This document shows positions 1 through 19,869 of a stretch of DNA of 64,000 nucleotides, piece after piece. The stretch is from contig NC_135549.1 in the NCBI RefSeq assembly GCF_964340395.1, positions 5,257,001 to 5,321,000 on the forward strand. The letters run 5' to 3'. The stretch is from Glandiceps talaboti. Taxonomy: Eukaryota; Hemichordata; Enteropneusta; Spengelidae. Numbering within the stretch: the stretch's first letter is position 1; the number at the start of each line of letters is the position of its first letter. The translations under genes and the position numbers were made by a program. The notes under the pieces are model-generated. The model saw nothing but the letters and a program-made list of their open reading frames with translations. It was not told the DNA's origin and ran no database searches.

Positions 1-285
1 TGAGATCTAAAATCCAATCACCTTCTCCAGATAAGTAATACTAGTTCATATCTCATAGACCATAAAATAGTCATGTCATAATAAAACTTGTTGACAGTTC
101 AATCGCACCTGGTACAAACAATTCCGAAATAGCGATATTGAGATGTCAAAGACCTATGTTGTTACGCAACGGAATGTCACTGTATGTACAAAGTTTAAAT
201 GCTTTTTGACTTCAATTTAGAGTTCGTAATGTAAATTTACCAAAATATCCTGAATGGATATAATTTAGATCTGTGACTCGTAACA
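1..285. repeat. Dispersed repeat, copy 1
   Basis: This stretch is nearly the same as 39860-40141, in the same orientation, with scattered substitutions and small indels. It lies in an intron of gene A, upstream of the first in-window exon; the second copy lies in a different intron of gene B, so it is a dispersed repeat rather than an inherited intron segment. No coding potential was seen and I do not recognise the family. The left edge is cut by the window. Confidence 0.75.
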
Positions 286-533
286 CTTTACAATTATGGA
301 TTTATAACTGATATGTATGTGAATATTTAAGGATAGTTAGTAGGAGTGTACTGATGATTGTCAAATGCATTTTATATCATTTTTATTTTAAAACATTCAT
401 TCTGTTATTATGATTCAAATGGTCTTTTGTAACAATCATCACACCCCTACCATTAGTTATGTCTTTGCTGCACCTAGCATTCAATTGTTTTACAAATTGT
501 ATTGTGTACTAACTATTTATTTTTATCCCAAAG

Positions 534-8097
<7,564 letters not shown>

Positions 8098-8439
8098 GTG
8101 TAAACGGAATACCTTCCGTAATGGCGAAAAGCAAGCCTTTCCGCTTTCGATTGTTTCCTTTGTTTGTAAATTTCATCAATTATGCAAACGATTCATAACT
8201 AATGCACGCCATAATAACAAGCCACGTACGTACGTACATACATACGTGTGTGCATGCAGACAGACACGGCAAACAGGCAGACACCGCTATATAATATCCT
8301 GCAGGCCCTTACGTAGGGTAAATCTTATTTTTGTAATGTAGAAATATTAATGGTAGCATACATTTTTGCCACAAGTATGTACTAATCAATTGAAAACTTC
8401 TTACAAGTTCTGTGATCTAAAAATATTATTGCTTTTTGG

Positions 8440-8522
8440 AATAAATGACAAATCAAGGAATTACCTGTTTTATTATATGGTAAAGTTACAGTGTATTTTA
8501 TTTTAACATCGTCCCCAATAAA
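8440..8522 (+). terminator. Candidate polyadenylation signals of gene A
   Basis: AATAAA hexamers occur at 8440-8445 and 8517-8522, about 345 and 420 bp after the gene A stop codon. Either could define the transcript end; the sequence alone cannot decide. Confidence 0.45.
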
Positions 8523-8689
8523 ACAATGTTGGAGCGTTAAAGGTTGAATTTATTCACATCAGCGAGTTTGCACATGAAAATAATTGTTGATGACTCACAA
8601 TAGAAATGGGGTTCGGAAAACAGCGGTAATAGAAATGACAATACAAGCAAGTAGTAGTATACACTGGGAACTCTGTTCTTTATATGCAC

Positions 8690-8779
8690 GCGCGTTCCAA
8701 CTTGTAACTGAAAGTTACATTACACAAGAATGCAAGCGCACTCCAACTTGTAACTGAAACTTACATCACACAAGAAATT
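8690..8779. repeat. Two-copy tandem repeat, 46-bp period
   Basis: Two adjacent units start near CCAACTTGTAACTGAA at 8697 and 8743, with a few substitutions. It is short and of unknown meaning. Confidence 0.7.
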
Positions 8780-11700
8780 ATGATTTGATCGTCTGCCTTA
8801 TCGGCGGGCTGCGTGCTGATTGGTTGATTATGTATGACGTATGACTATATCATGAGTTCATCAGAAACGGCAACAGTGTCAACAACAACAACGTATAACA
8901 CAAAATATGAATCAATAAATGTAATTCACGACAATAATAGCTCCCGAGATAGTATAATTATCGCAATGTTATACTGGCCATAGACGGCGTCCTGTGGTAG
9001 ACTGGTAAAGTCGCCATTCAATGAATGAATGAATGAATGAATCAATCAATCAATCAATTGATCGAGCGCTCGACAGACGGACCGACCGACCGACCGATCA
9101 ACTAACAATCGATCAATCAATCGATCAAATATTATCTGTAGCGCCGATCTCCATAGTAATTTTCTGTTCAGTAGCGCTGAATGGCTGAAGCACACCGTAC
9201 ATTATAGCGTTCTCTTATGTAATACATTTGATATAATTTTGACAAAATGCGGTTAACAAAGTTTAAGTAGGCTTAGAATGGAAGGAATTTCAGGAATATT
9301 TATGTCTTCAACTAAAATGTAAACTTAAAAGGTGGAGATGCACAAAAAATCGTTATTTTGACCATTTTTGAGATTATGTGCTCTTTTGCCATAGTAAATA
9401 TTCTTCTTTCAACCAGAGAAAACTGGACTGGGTTTGAGTTATGCAAATCCCGAAAAATCATGAAAAAAAGAAGTAAACAAATGCACGGGTACCAAAACGC
9501 TAAAGAAGCCCTATTTTATCACTATAAACTCACGATATTTGCATACAACTAAGACGATTGACAGAGGATTATGCAAAATATACGCGGTGTCAAATTCGCG
9601 CATGCTCAGATCACACACGGATCACTAGCACTGTACCCATATGGAGTAAAAGGGGAGATATCTCCATGACGGTACCATGAAGGAAAGAAAAAGATGTGGG
9701 TATCCCAGGCGTAACTTTCTTTCTCTTCTAGTAGTGACGTCGACGTCGCAACGTTAATAACGTCAAAAATATCTGTATAACGCATATGAACAAACGAGTA
9801 AAACCTCTCAAAGAATACCGATATTTTACCATACGTTTCCGAAATTCACTGATGACCTAGTTTCGTACACCGTCTCAAGATTTACTGCTCACGTCCTAAT
9901 ATCTGATTCTTGTACTCTGAAAACTGTTGATACTTTGCTGGTCACGGTCAAATGTAAGCTGACACATTTCAATCACGTACACCAACATCCTGTGAATTAG
10001 TAACTGTCTAGTTTCAGAACCTTCCGGCGCGACACAGAGTCAGTGCATACACTCACTGTGAAAATCATTACGTACGGTGCACTGTACACACGTCAGGCTT
10101 TCGGTCGGTCGATCGATCATTACAGACATTTGAACACACCAAAATCTTTAGATAGATGACAATTTTTTTATGGTTTACATATTGGGCCGTGTTTTGACTG
10201 AATCAGGAAATCTCGGTTCAAAATAAACTTCACAAGTAGCGTATGCGAGTAACAATCACCAACGCAGGACAATCTGAGCTTGCTTTAATTTGTACTTCCG
10301 GAATACATACCCGTCCGTAACAATCGAGTCTAGTCTTGTTTATCCGTCTGTCTACGATATCAGTCGATGTGCCAATAAACATTGAAAGTTATTTTTAATC
10401 GAAAGACTTAGCCATTTTCAGATGCCAACATGAGCAATGCGTCAGACAATCAAACGCGAAAGACACCACAACCAACTAACTAAAAGAAAACGCTTTACAT
10501 GTAATTTGTAGCAAGCTAGCTGTGTGGAAAGATTTTGGGTTCATTGTAACAGCCAAATTCAGGCAAAATTTCCCCTTCTGGATTTAATGGAGTGTGTACG
10601 TACAGACGTAAGCAGACACTAATTTTTTGACTAAATTTATGTGGCAATGTGTAAAATCACGTAGGTTACCCCTTTCATCGCACATTCGAAGCTTCAGACA
10701 ATATTTTGAACGAAATAGTACTTGAACAAGGTGGTTTAGAAGAGTGAGTGGCCATGCTACTAGTACTACATCTAGTTACGAAATTTCCCGTGTTTGACGA
10801 TTGAAACTGAGCAAAATTAATGCAGTTATTCCGAAATTCAAAACGAAATATTTGTATCGGAAAGTGATTCCGGGAAAAGTGAAGTTTAGACACACGGGGC
10901 CACTATAGATAGCACCGTGGATCTGCCGCCGGACAGAGTAACATCATAATAACCTTGGACTTGACTTTGGCCACGCCTCTGATTACTAATTAATGAGATG
11001 ACGTCAATAAACTGGGCTTCCGCCATTTGCAATGTGATCTTGTGTATCACATTCCAGTCGAATGACCTCGATTTGCCGTGTTTCTAAGATGCTACACTTG
11101 TATTAATCAAAGCGACAATTAGAATAACTGAAGACTCGTTTTATCCACTGCTTGGTGATATTTTTATTGCATGACACGCCGGGAAATCTTCTGCAAGTCA
11201 AATTTTACGCTGTATTTCGAAAATCGGCATTTTCTCCGTTTACATTTTCAAGCCCCCAGATTAAGTTCTAAAGTCTCGATGTCGACAGTACTTCCTCGCA
11301 ATCAATTGAAATTTTCGCTGGTGCTTTCTTAGGTATTGTTCTTACAAAGTGTGTCTCAGAATTTGTAAGTTCGCTCTATTACGTGTGAAATTGATGATTA
11401 AGTGAGAAAAATCTGTCAATAAGCTTCCCATTATGATTTGTCAACTTTCGAGGCATGTTGTGAAAGAACGACAGATGGCAGAAAAAAAGTGAGACATACT
11501 TTTGTTATGTGTGAAGTGAACATTCTAAAACACCAAAGAAATGGAAAATCGGGTGACAGGTGGTCTCTTCCGAGGCGTTTATATTGGCGCCTTGAGATAA
11601 TCAAGACACCTCTATTCATACCTTAAACAAACTCTCACTTTCAGTCAAAGACAATAGAAAATACAATAGCATTTCAGAGGAGAGAAAAACCTTTCAGAAA

Positions 11701-13030
11701 ATATATGGGTTGATGGTGTAAACTTTATTCATTGTTGGGAAACAATAACTTGAAAATATGTCACCCTTAAAACCTTCCCTTTGTGTATCTCCATTTCTGT
11801 CCCTATTGATGTTTTAAGATTATCCCCCCCTTTTTTACCCGTGAAATATTTAATAAGGTCGAAACAGCAGAGTTTTCTAATTACGCTGAACTAATACGCA
11901 TATGCATTCCTGTACACAATTAACTGGTATAATTATGATTGTATTTATAATTCTCGTCTTTTAATTCTCTATTTAAAGACAATGCTTGATTCGAAATTCT
12001 TTTAAAACCTTTTTTTTAAAAGCACAAAGGTCTCTTGTCGAAACATGTAGGATAAAATGTTACCTAACATAAACATTCCAGCTGTTTGTCTGATTTTAAG
12101 TTAACTCGTTGCCAACAATTAACAACAAACCTTCATTATAAATGTATTCACTGACTATGCAAAACATATCAAAGGGTTTTAAAATTCATAACGACAACCT
12201 CGATACTAAGTTGCATGTCACCCGTACGGAGAGTCGTGTCTTGGGCTCTGCAGTCTTCAACATTTATTTTCCTTAGTCCGTAAGTAACTCTTCCGTATTA
12301 GTTTTCTTCACAGCATAATATGCCTAGGAGTAAGAGTGGGAGAGGAATTCTCTTCGATTAACTGATCGACAACTTGACAGATGGAAAGAATGGCAAACCA
12401 GATAGATCTTCAAATATAGCTAATGGCGTTATTAATAGTTATGAAACCGAGATTATATTTGGAAATGTCGCTCATTGAGAGCCTGGGCGCCTATTAGCTT
12501 TGGCAATTTCGTGCACTATGTGTCAGTACATAGTGCGGGGGCATATGGCAGATTTTTGGGTTTCGTGTGAAATTCATGTTAATTTTTGCCAACATATGTC
12601 ATTGTGTTCCCCATCATCTGAGAAATTAAAAAATATATGTTGGCAATTTTTATTTCAATATTAAGGGTAATGTTTGCAGCAATTTCATAAATGATGTAAA
12701 ATAATGGTTTTTCTGTATATTGATGGCAAATTAAAATATGTGAACTGTACGATTACTTTATATCTGTATAAATGTACTTATGGGCATCCTGTAGACTATA
12801 AACTTGTAGACTGTTGTATAATTTTGCATTTTAAACACAATATTATAAATTCTGGCTTCTTTATTTGCATATCATTTGCAATTATGTATGACGCTTCCGG
12901 GTTTTTTTATTTCCTGTATTGTTTGATGTTGCTGATTGCTATTCTTTCAAAAATGTACGCCAACCATGAATTATTTGAGTTACTATGAATACTCTGGTTG
13001 GTTTTTATCTTTTAAAGCACTAGTAAGTCA
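8780..13030. other. Intergenic DNA between genes A and B, no gene recognised
   Basis: This stretch is fairly complex, with a short (TGAA)n-(TCAA)n array near 9020-9060 and clustered GATC/GACC-rich steps to 9125. Open frames are all shorter than 100 codons and show no family resemblance, no matching splice pattern and no paralogue. Regulatory DNA for gene B could lie here, but I see nothing that proves it. Confidence 0.6.
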
Positions 13031-13620
13031 AAATCTTGACTATGCTTCCCCAGTGTCTTCCCCACATATATACGAATAGGGATATTGCGTTTTTGGAAAA
13101 AGTGCAGCGTCGTTTCACCAGGATGATTCCGCAGCTTGGTGGCTTGAATTATGAGGACAGTTACGCATATTGAAACTGAGAACTTTAGAAACTAGTTGAA
13201 TTAGAGCTGATTTGCTGGAAGTGTATAAACTTTTCCATTTACATATTCTCCTTGATCCAGTTGTATTTATCAAAGTATCTACTTCGACAACAAGGGGATA
13301 TAGATTGAAATGATTTAAAGACTGATCCAGATTGGATATACCAAAATATATTTTCAGTCAACATGTTGTAAACATTTGGAACAGTTTACCAGAAAGGGTG
13401 ATTGTTATTACTACACCAATTAAATCATTGTAATTAGTAATTATTTTAATCTAGATTGGATATACGTAAATATTTTCCAGTCAATACGTCATAGATTTTT
13501 GGAACAGTTTACCAGAAAGGGTTATCGTGACTACATCAATTAATCATTTTAAAGCCTTTGAACTCTTGTCATAGTGGAATTGGCGCTATATAAATTGCAT
13601 CGATTGATTGATTGATTGAT
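13031..13620 (+). mobile_element. Degenerate non-LTR retrotransposon 3' end
   Basis: Translation in mixed frames gives LINE C-terminal features: an LDYASPV-like start, then LEKVQRRFTRMIPQLGG, then a segment resembling the FxxxVxNxWNSLPE region. Stops and frameshifts show that it is dead. A roughly 120-bp part (around 13330-13450 and 13453-13560) is present twice in tandem. The element ends in GCGCTATATAAATT followed by (GATT)n, a typical LINE 3' tail. The clade looks CR1/Jockey-like but is uncertain. Confidence 0.7.
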
Positions 13621-15290
13621 TGTATTGATAACACCTCAGAACAGTAAGGGGTCTATAAAAGCCCCAGTGGCTTCCTTGCCCATGTACATTCATGGGTACA
13701 TGCATCGTAAAAAAAATAAAGGCATTCATTTATTGCATAGAACGAACCTTGCCAAATTATATGACCTTTTGACCAATTTCGGCGTATTGGTGTGGCTTGT
13801 TATCAAGTGTACATACACACATTAAAAATATTCCTTTTCAGATCTGGCATCTGGTTTTAATACGTATCTACACATGTAGTATTGAATCCTGGACAGGTAC
13901 ATTCTACACAGGATATCGATTCCAAGTTTAGGTCTACACAAAATTTGAAATTTTACCTCTCAATATTAGCATACAAGTTACATAATTTGGACCTCTTGCA
14001 AATATTAGATAGAAAAGAAACATCACTCAGTAAAACACCTTTAGAAACCTTCAGAATGTTTTACCCCTACTTTTGACCAATTGAGATACTTTCTAGAGCA
14101 ATGGAAAAAGTCAATATGGCAGCTACTGTAGAACGATTTTGTTATTTGTTCTGTATGCAGTTCTCCCTCTATGTTCTGTAGAAATATCATGTTAAAAAGT
14201 AAATGAATCGTTGTTAAAGGCATTTCATGAGTGCTCATTAATTTCCCACTTTGCAATGGTGTCAAAATGAGATAGACTTAGTCATCAAGTTGGCATGTGA
14301 CTACTGATTCCCAGCAATGAATGTTATTTGTGTATGAGAATTACCAAAAGATGTAGAAGGGTACATTCCATGTTGTTTACGTTGAGGATTTGAATGTCAG
14401 ATTTTCTTTGAGTACTAAAACACGTGGAATGATAGCTAACAATACACTAATATTTGATTTAAGATTCTATTTTCTGGTGGGTTGGTGATTGGGGTTGGGT
14501 GGTACATTAGAATGTGTCTCTGCTGTTACTTTCAACCTTTATTCATGACTGGCCAAGAGGAAGTTCGTTGCGTAATCGAATGTAAGAGTGCCTTCACGCT
14601 GAATAACTAAACTAAATATGCATATATTCATATTGTTCCTTTGAAATATTATAAAAGATATTCTTCAGATACTGAATTGATCATCTTTATTTTATACTAC
14701 ATTGTCCTTTATTCTGTGTTATTTTAGAATTTCGATGAAATAACGTAATCAAATGTAACAGTGGAGAACACGTCTATTCATGTTGTTCCTATGAAATGAC
14801 ATGTAACGCCAACCAAATAGCTATATTAGTAGAAATGTAGACAATGCATACGACATAATGGCGTGAGTGAGAGAATAGACACTAGTTTTGAATAAAAATA
14901 ATTGGGTCTATTCATTCGAATACATAACTTTGTATAGTAACGATTCAATTGATTCTATGCTATTGATCAACAATATGTTAATATTAGATGTATTAAAACT
15001 GAATGCCTTCAGTAAAGGCAAAACTTTGCATTGCTGCTCCTTCACGCCTTGTCGAAAGAAAAATTCTGCGCTACCAGACATGATATTGCATATCCATTAT
15101 ATACTACATCAATAAATAAAACGTAGCTTTGGAACTCATTGTTCATATCCTCTTCTGTAAAAGTTGAGTCTGCTGTATTTTCAATCCACTGTAACTTTCA
15201 CTAGAGTTTAGTTCACTATACGATATGTCATATTTGACCATGTCTTTCCAAAGGGGTAAATCTTTAGCAGAGGATGTGTAAATGTGGTGA

Positions 15291-15382
15291 GTATGAGACG
15301 AAGTGATACCTTTGACTTAATTCACCTCCGGCGACCTCTCCCCTGGGGCTGTGAAGTCAAAAGTATCACTTTGTCTCGTACT
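15291..15382. repeat. Imperfect inverted repeat (hairpin)
   Basis: Arms at 15291-15319 and 15353-15382 are nearly complementary (GAGACGAAGTGATAC against GTATCACTTTGTCTC) around a GC-rich loop of about 33 bases. Confidence 0.75.
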
Positions 15383-15484
15383 ACCCCTTGACAGAGATGA
15401 TAGTTAGGTGGGTCACAGGTTGGGTAAAGGTGGGTAAATTTGACCTCAACTGAATCTCTTCTTTCGTGCCAGTAAAATCAATTT

Positions 15485-15525
15485 AATACTAGGCAATAAT
15501 TTTGAAAAAAATATTGCCTAGTATT
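15485..15525. repeat. Perfect 14-bp inverted repeat
   Basis: AATACTAGGCAATA and its exact complement flank a 13-base AT-rich loop. The structure could be a MITE relic or a hairpin; no function can be assigned. Confidence 0.75.
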
Positions 15526-16029
15526 AAGTGTAGTTGTTTTGTCAACTATTTTTGTCCTTGCTACCACGTCTACTCAACTAAAACCTACCTAAGAGTACCA
15601 ATTCATTCTCATTAATGCTAATAGCCTACCATCCACAGACACCACCACGATCTAGGTTAGTGTAATATGTTCACCCTATGAGATTCGCCAAGTTTTATTA
15701 CAAAAGGGCGATGGATATATTCACTTGTTTGAAAAGTGGTAAATGTAATTTGCTAGTTAAATTTCAGTAATTGTACGTGTATTAATGTCGTACAGCTTGG
15801 TGTAGTTTTAGTGGAGATTCGACTAACCCTGGGCTTCGCTTCACTGTTTCATAGCCGACCCCCACAGGCTACCTGTTCCGAATATATGCATGAACCCTTT
15901 ATTGTTTCGATACTGAGAGGTATGACATGCAAAAATATTCATGTACTAGTATACAATATTTTCTCTATTTTATCGATTAAGTAATAGATCTATTGGGATC
16001 AGAAGTGCATATTTTAATCAGCTCACACA

Positions 16030-16290
16030 TCCATATACCACCAGAGGATGAGTGCATCTTTAAGTGTGCATTCTTAAGATCTAGCTTAATTACTGAAAAT
16101 CACTAATTATGCAAATAACTAATTACAATTACAAGCTATACGGTATTATCAAACTTGATGACACATGCACCTTGTTATCATTAATGTATGTACTAAATTA
16201 CATTGAATTTAAAGTGTGCATTGTTAAGATATAGCCTAATTACTGCAAAACCATTAATTATGTAAATAACCCATTAATATTGCAAAGGAT
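16030..16290. repeat. About 150-bp satellite-like repeat, cluster 1
   Basis: Two diverged units have matching anchors (GTGTGCATTCTTAAGAT at 16064, GTGTGCATTGTTAAGAT at 16214), 150 bp apart. They contain ATTATGCAAAT. The same family recurs at 22050-22920, near 36190-36490, and in reverse near 57890-58060. Confidence 0.75.
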
Positions 16291-16611
16291 ACAGGTATTC
16301 AAACAGTCATAGATTTGTATAGGGGGTCACTTGGTAGACTAAAGTTCATTTGTAGAAACTAATATAGTATATACAGCCTGTATACAGCCTGGTGTCACTA
16401 TTGAATGACCTAGATTTTGACTTTACAGATGTGTAAATAATTTATACACAACTTTAGTTGTAGTACAACTCCACAGTGTATGTATTAACTTGTGAAGCAT
16501 TTATCCGAATGCCTAACCATTCATGTTGTTATCTTTGAATTGTACATCTACACCCTTATTCATTTGGTTGTTGTTATGGACACGGTCTTGTTGCTAGGCA
16601 TCTCTGTGTTA

Positions 16612-16613
<2 letters not shown>

Positions 16614-16700
<87 letters not shown>
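16614..16700. repeat. (TA)n microsatellite
   Basis: A pure TA run follows a short stretch (16565-16612) resembling an interspersed repeat with TGTTATGGACACGGTCTTGTTGC. A diverged reverse copy of that stretch occurs near 55395-55560. Confidence 0.9.
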
Positions 16701-16701
<1 letters not shown>

Positions 16702-17679
16702 ATCCCAATTGTTATTTTTCACATATACAAAATTTTACTGTTGTTATTGGCATGGTCTTATTACTAGATTATTAACAGTGAGGTTATGTGACCAAACAAT
16801 TTTAATGAGACAAACAGTAGGTGTTATATCAAATGACGAAGAAAATACAATTGATATCAAAATCCGAAAAGCAACTTCAAAAAATCAAAAGTAAATCTAA
16901 ACGTTGATCGCTTAATACGAATTCATAGTTTCGAATTACATTTAAAAACCCGAATAATTTCACCTCTAGATTAGGATTTCCCTTGGACGTCGTTGGTCGT
17001 ACATGGTCAGGAAACAGAAATCTCTAGTGCTGATCAAGTTTCAACAACGATGATATTCAATACAAGATTCAAGTATATGCGAATTCAGCTTTTCTTTTGA
17101 AATAAGCAAACCTTTGTCAACATACGTTTGTATGTGTTGTACCTTTGTATTTGCATCTGTGACTGCCCAATGGAAACTAGATAAAGTATTCAATATCTTT
17201 CTTAAGTTTTACCGTCCGTAAGAAATCGAACGACAAAAGGGTCACTTCTGGCCCTACCACAGAGTTACTCGGAGGGGTACTATCTGTGTTTGAGTGTGAA
17301 TGCGAGTGTCCGTTTCATTGTTTTCTCAAAACGGCTGGCTGTGATGAGGTCTAGAACTTCTTAGATTTTGGTTACAGAAGGCATGCATTCAGTTTACGGC
17401 TTATGCACAGGTAGTGACTGGCGATAACAAAATGCAAATTTCCTTCATAACTTGTTGGTGTAGCGTACATTGTTGATGAGTCATTTACATGATTGATATG
17501 TTATTGTAAGAAGGCAATTTCTTTAAAAATGCAATCTTAAATTTTCATATCCTTTCGTACATTCGTTTACATAACAAAGCATACTAGTTCTGTATAGCTT
17601 ATTGTTGTGCTTGTTATCTGTTATGAGTTATTTGCATCACTAGTGAAAGTGACCATGAAGTGCTAATTACTTCATTAGC

Positions 17680-17682
<3 letters not shown>

Positions 17683-17741
<59 letters not shown>

Positions 17742-18260
17742 CAATAATACATTCTTATCAGCGTATTACGCAACAGCCACAATGCGCTTTACAGCACTAA
17801 AAACAAAAAGCATCACGAAGGGTTAAACTGTAAAAATGTCCGATATAATACAGAGAGACCTTAAAAACTAATATCCAAGATGAAAATTAAACAAAGTAGG
17901 ACCTTAACAACTTATAAAAACTATCACAATGCCAAGTAAAATGTATGGCACACGAATTAATTTGTAAAAAAAAATCTTAAAATTCACTAAAAAATGTAAT
18001 CTTATTGCTTACTGTAACAGTACAAAAATTACATGTTCTAAATATAAATATAACAAGTATGTCTTTATTTGTGACTTGTGACTTGAATGTTTGATTGATA
18101 CAGCTCTCCTGATGTGAATTGGGAGAGAGTTCTATAACTTAGGACCGGCAACGTAGTAGTTGTAACACGCGGGATAGGATGGTAAGTGTAAACTGACATA
18201 TGACAACACAGACTATTCTTCCGGTGTCTCAAGGTAAGGAGAATATTCTGAGCAGTCCAG
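17683..18260. repeat. (TAA)n array and adjoining degenerate interspersed repeat
   Basis: About 57 bp of TAA units is followed by a sequence (ACAATGCGCTTTACAGCACTAAA and later TTGGGAGAGAGTTCTATAACTTAGGACC) that reads like a widespread dispersed-repeat tail. No coding potential remains and the family is uncertain. Confidence 0.55.
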
Positions 18261-18389
18261 CTTTAATTAACATGTGCTAGTAATCATTTTGTATTATCTA
18301 AAATTGCATTATCTTGTGCTTTTGGCATGATCCCACCACTGCCAGCCAACAATTTCAAATCTTACTCCATATACCATTACATGTACTAG

Positions 18390-18502
<113 letters not shown>

Positions 18503-18555
18503 TTCCTCAGCAATCTCTTGATCAGACGACTGATAAAGTAAAGGTCTATATGTAT

Positions 18556-19224
18556 ATGTTGCACCCAATCTGTGCAATTGCCCAATTCAAGAAATGGGTA
18601 GATAACTTTGCCCAGTTCATGAAATAGGCAATCGTGTTGCCCGGGTTATGAAGTGGGTATGATAAGATATGCCCAGTACATGAAATGAGCAACTTTTGTA
18701 GGACACACACAAAATAAGTATCAATCAAACAATTTTATTATCATGTTGTAACCTTATCAAGTTCTTAATCCTGGTCTTGGTACCGAGTTGACCGGTGTTT
18801 GGCTTAGTGGGTAAGGAAAAATACCAGAGTCGTAGAGTATACTCAAAACACTACATTCTTTATTGCTACATGTGGTACACTAAAGTTACAAGCCAAAGAT
18901 AATGAATAACCCAACCCTTAATTAAGATTCATGTACCTGCTTATGAATAGTAATGCGATGGAATAGGCAGGGCACATGTCACACATGTATTTACAAACTC
19001 ATCACTTCACAATTCGTATTTTATTATAATTCAGAGTAGCTTGTGTTTTTAATAGAGTTCGATGATCAACACTCCAGTTCAAAACTCTTGCCCCAAAATT
19101 TAATTTCGCCCCTTTTAGATCGTAATCTATACTCTCATTTGTATAAGGTTGACCATTCCATGAACTGGACAAAGATACATGCACATTTTATGAATTAGGC
19201 AGTTTCACGGATTGGGTGTAACAT
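18556..19224. mobile_element. Nonautonomous TIR element linked to (TA)n
   Basis: The left end (GTTGCACCCAATCTGTGCAA) and the reverse complement of the right end (GTTACACCCAATCCGTGAAA) match imperfectly over about 65 bp, so these are terminal inverted repeats. Both ends abut TA-rich steps. A second, internally deleted copy lies in the opposite orientation at 45828-46210, and an end-only fragment at about 24336-24368. The inside holds no ORF with recognisable function. The TA flanks fit a TA-target DNA transposon derivative, but the superfamily is not proven. Confidence 0.75.
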
Positions 19225-19243
19225 ATATATATTGAATTTTATC

Positions 19244-19290
19244 AGTCGTCTGATGATCGCGAAGGAAGCATGAAACCTCGAGTAACGACT
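19244..19290 (+). ncRNA. Hammerhead-ribozyme-like motif, copy C
   Basis: The core CTGATGA at 19250-19256 and GAAA at 19272-19275 are flanked by AGTCGT (19244-19249) and ACGACT (19285-19290), which pair perfectly as stem I. The segment between GAAA and the proposed cleavage base (A19284) can form only a weak stem III. Stem II is degraded. It lies next to a Penelope endonuclease remnant; Penelope elements are known to carry hammerheads in their ends. A damaged inverted partner is visible near 19345-19390. It is probably inactive on its own. Confidence 0.55.
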
Positions 19291-19419
19291 TATAACACCC
19301 TTTCCTCGATATCACGATAACACAATATCAAGCAAGATACTGAGGAGTCGTTACACAGTGTTTCACTGTTGCGATCATGCGACTAACGGTATCGTTATAT
19401 GAAGTTACAAATTCAAAGT

Positions 19420-19860
19420 TTAAAAATTCCATTTCACGTGATTTGATTACCACAGTGGAAGTTGGCCAAGATATATCATTTTTCATGATGTATAGCTTTT
19501 CTGCTAGGCATATGTTACAGCGCTTTGCTGCATTTGAATAGCAAGCAGCATTTGTGATGATTGTCCATTCTATGCTATCCTCTTGGCATTTCCCTTTTAA
19601 ATTCCAGACATGTTTTTTTTACCTCTTGTTAGTGAAGGATTGCTGTGGTTAGAATGACGGATTTTGAAACAGTTTCTGTTAAACCAATCAATATGTTGTT
19701 TGCTGTCATCGTCCGTTTTGACATTAGCACTGTATACTATGTTAGTAGATTGGCATTTACTCTGAGGGGCACATGTCCTTGTTCCAAAATTATAAACTAC
19801 GGTACATGATATATGCTGCATATTTTCATAGTTTAGAGAATGGAAATTGACGGAGGGTCA
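19420..19860 (-). pseudogene. Penelope-like element GIY-YIG endonuclease remnant
   Basis: On the minus strand one frame reads KCQSTNIVYSANVKTDDDSK then RHSNHSNPSLTRGKK. Another frame, further 3', reads IEWTIITNAACYSN then AKRCNICLAEKLYIM. These match, in order, the GIY-YIG nuclease of Penelope elements and the C-N-x-C-L-x-E-K-x-x-I motif. Frameshifts and the loss of the YIG motif show that it is dead. The intact-order relative lies at 45108-45816. Confidence 0.75.
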
Positions 19861-19869
19861 GTTTTTAGC

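Larger units (their letters stand above)
13626..16020. other. Intergenic DNA, no gene recognised
   Basis: No convincing coding region was found. Two clear inverted repeats lie at 15291-15382 and 15485-15525. The rest is AT-rich unique-looking sequence. Confidence 0.6.

Noticed and set aside
11431-11626. Overlapping 62-codon open frames on both strands
   Set aside because: Short, no recognisable motif, no paralogue and no splice support; expected by chance in 15 kb of spacer.
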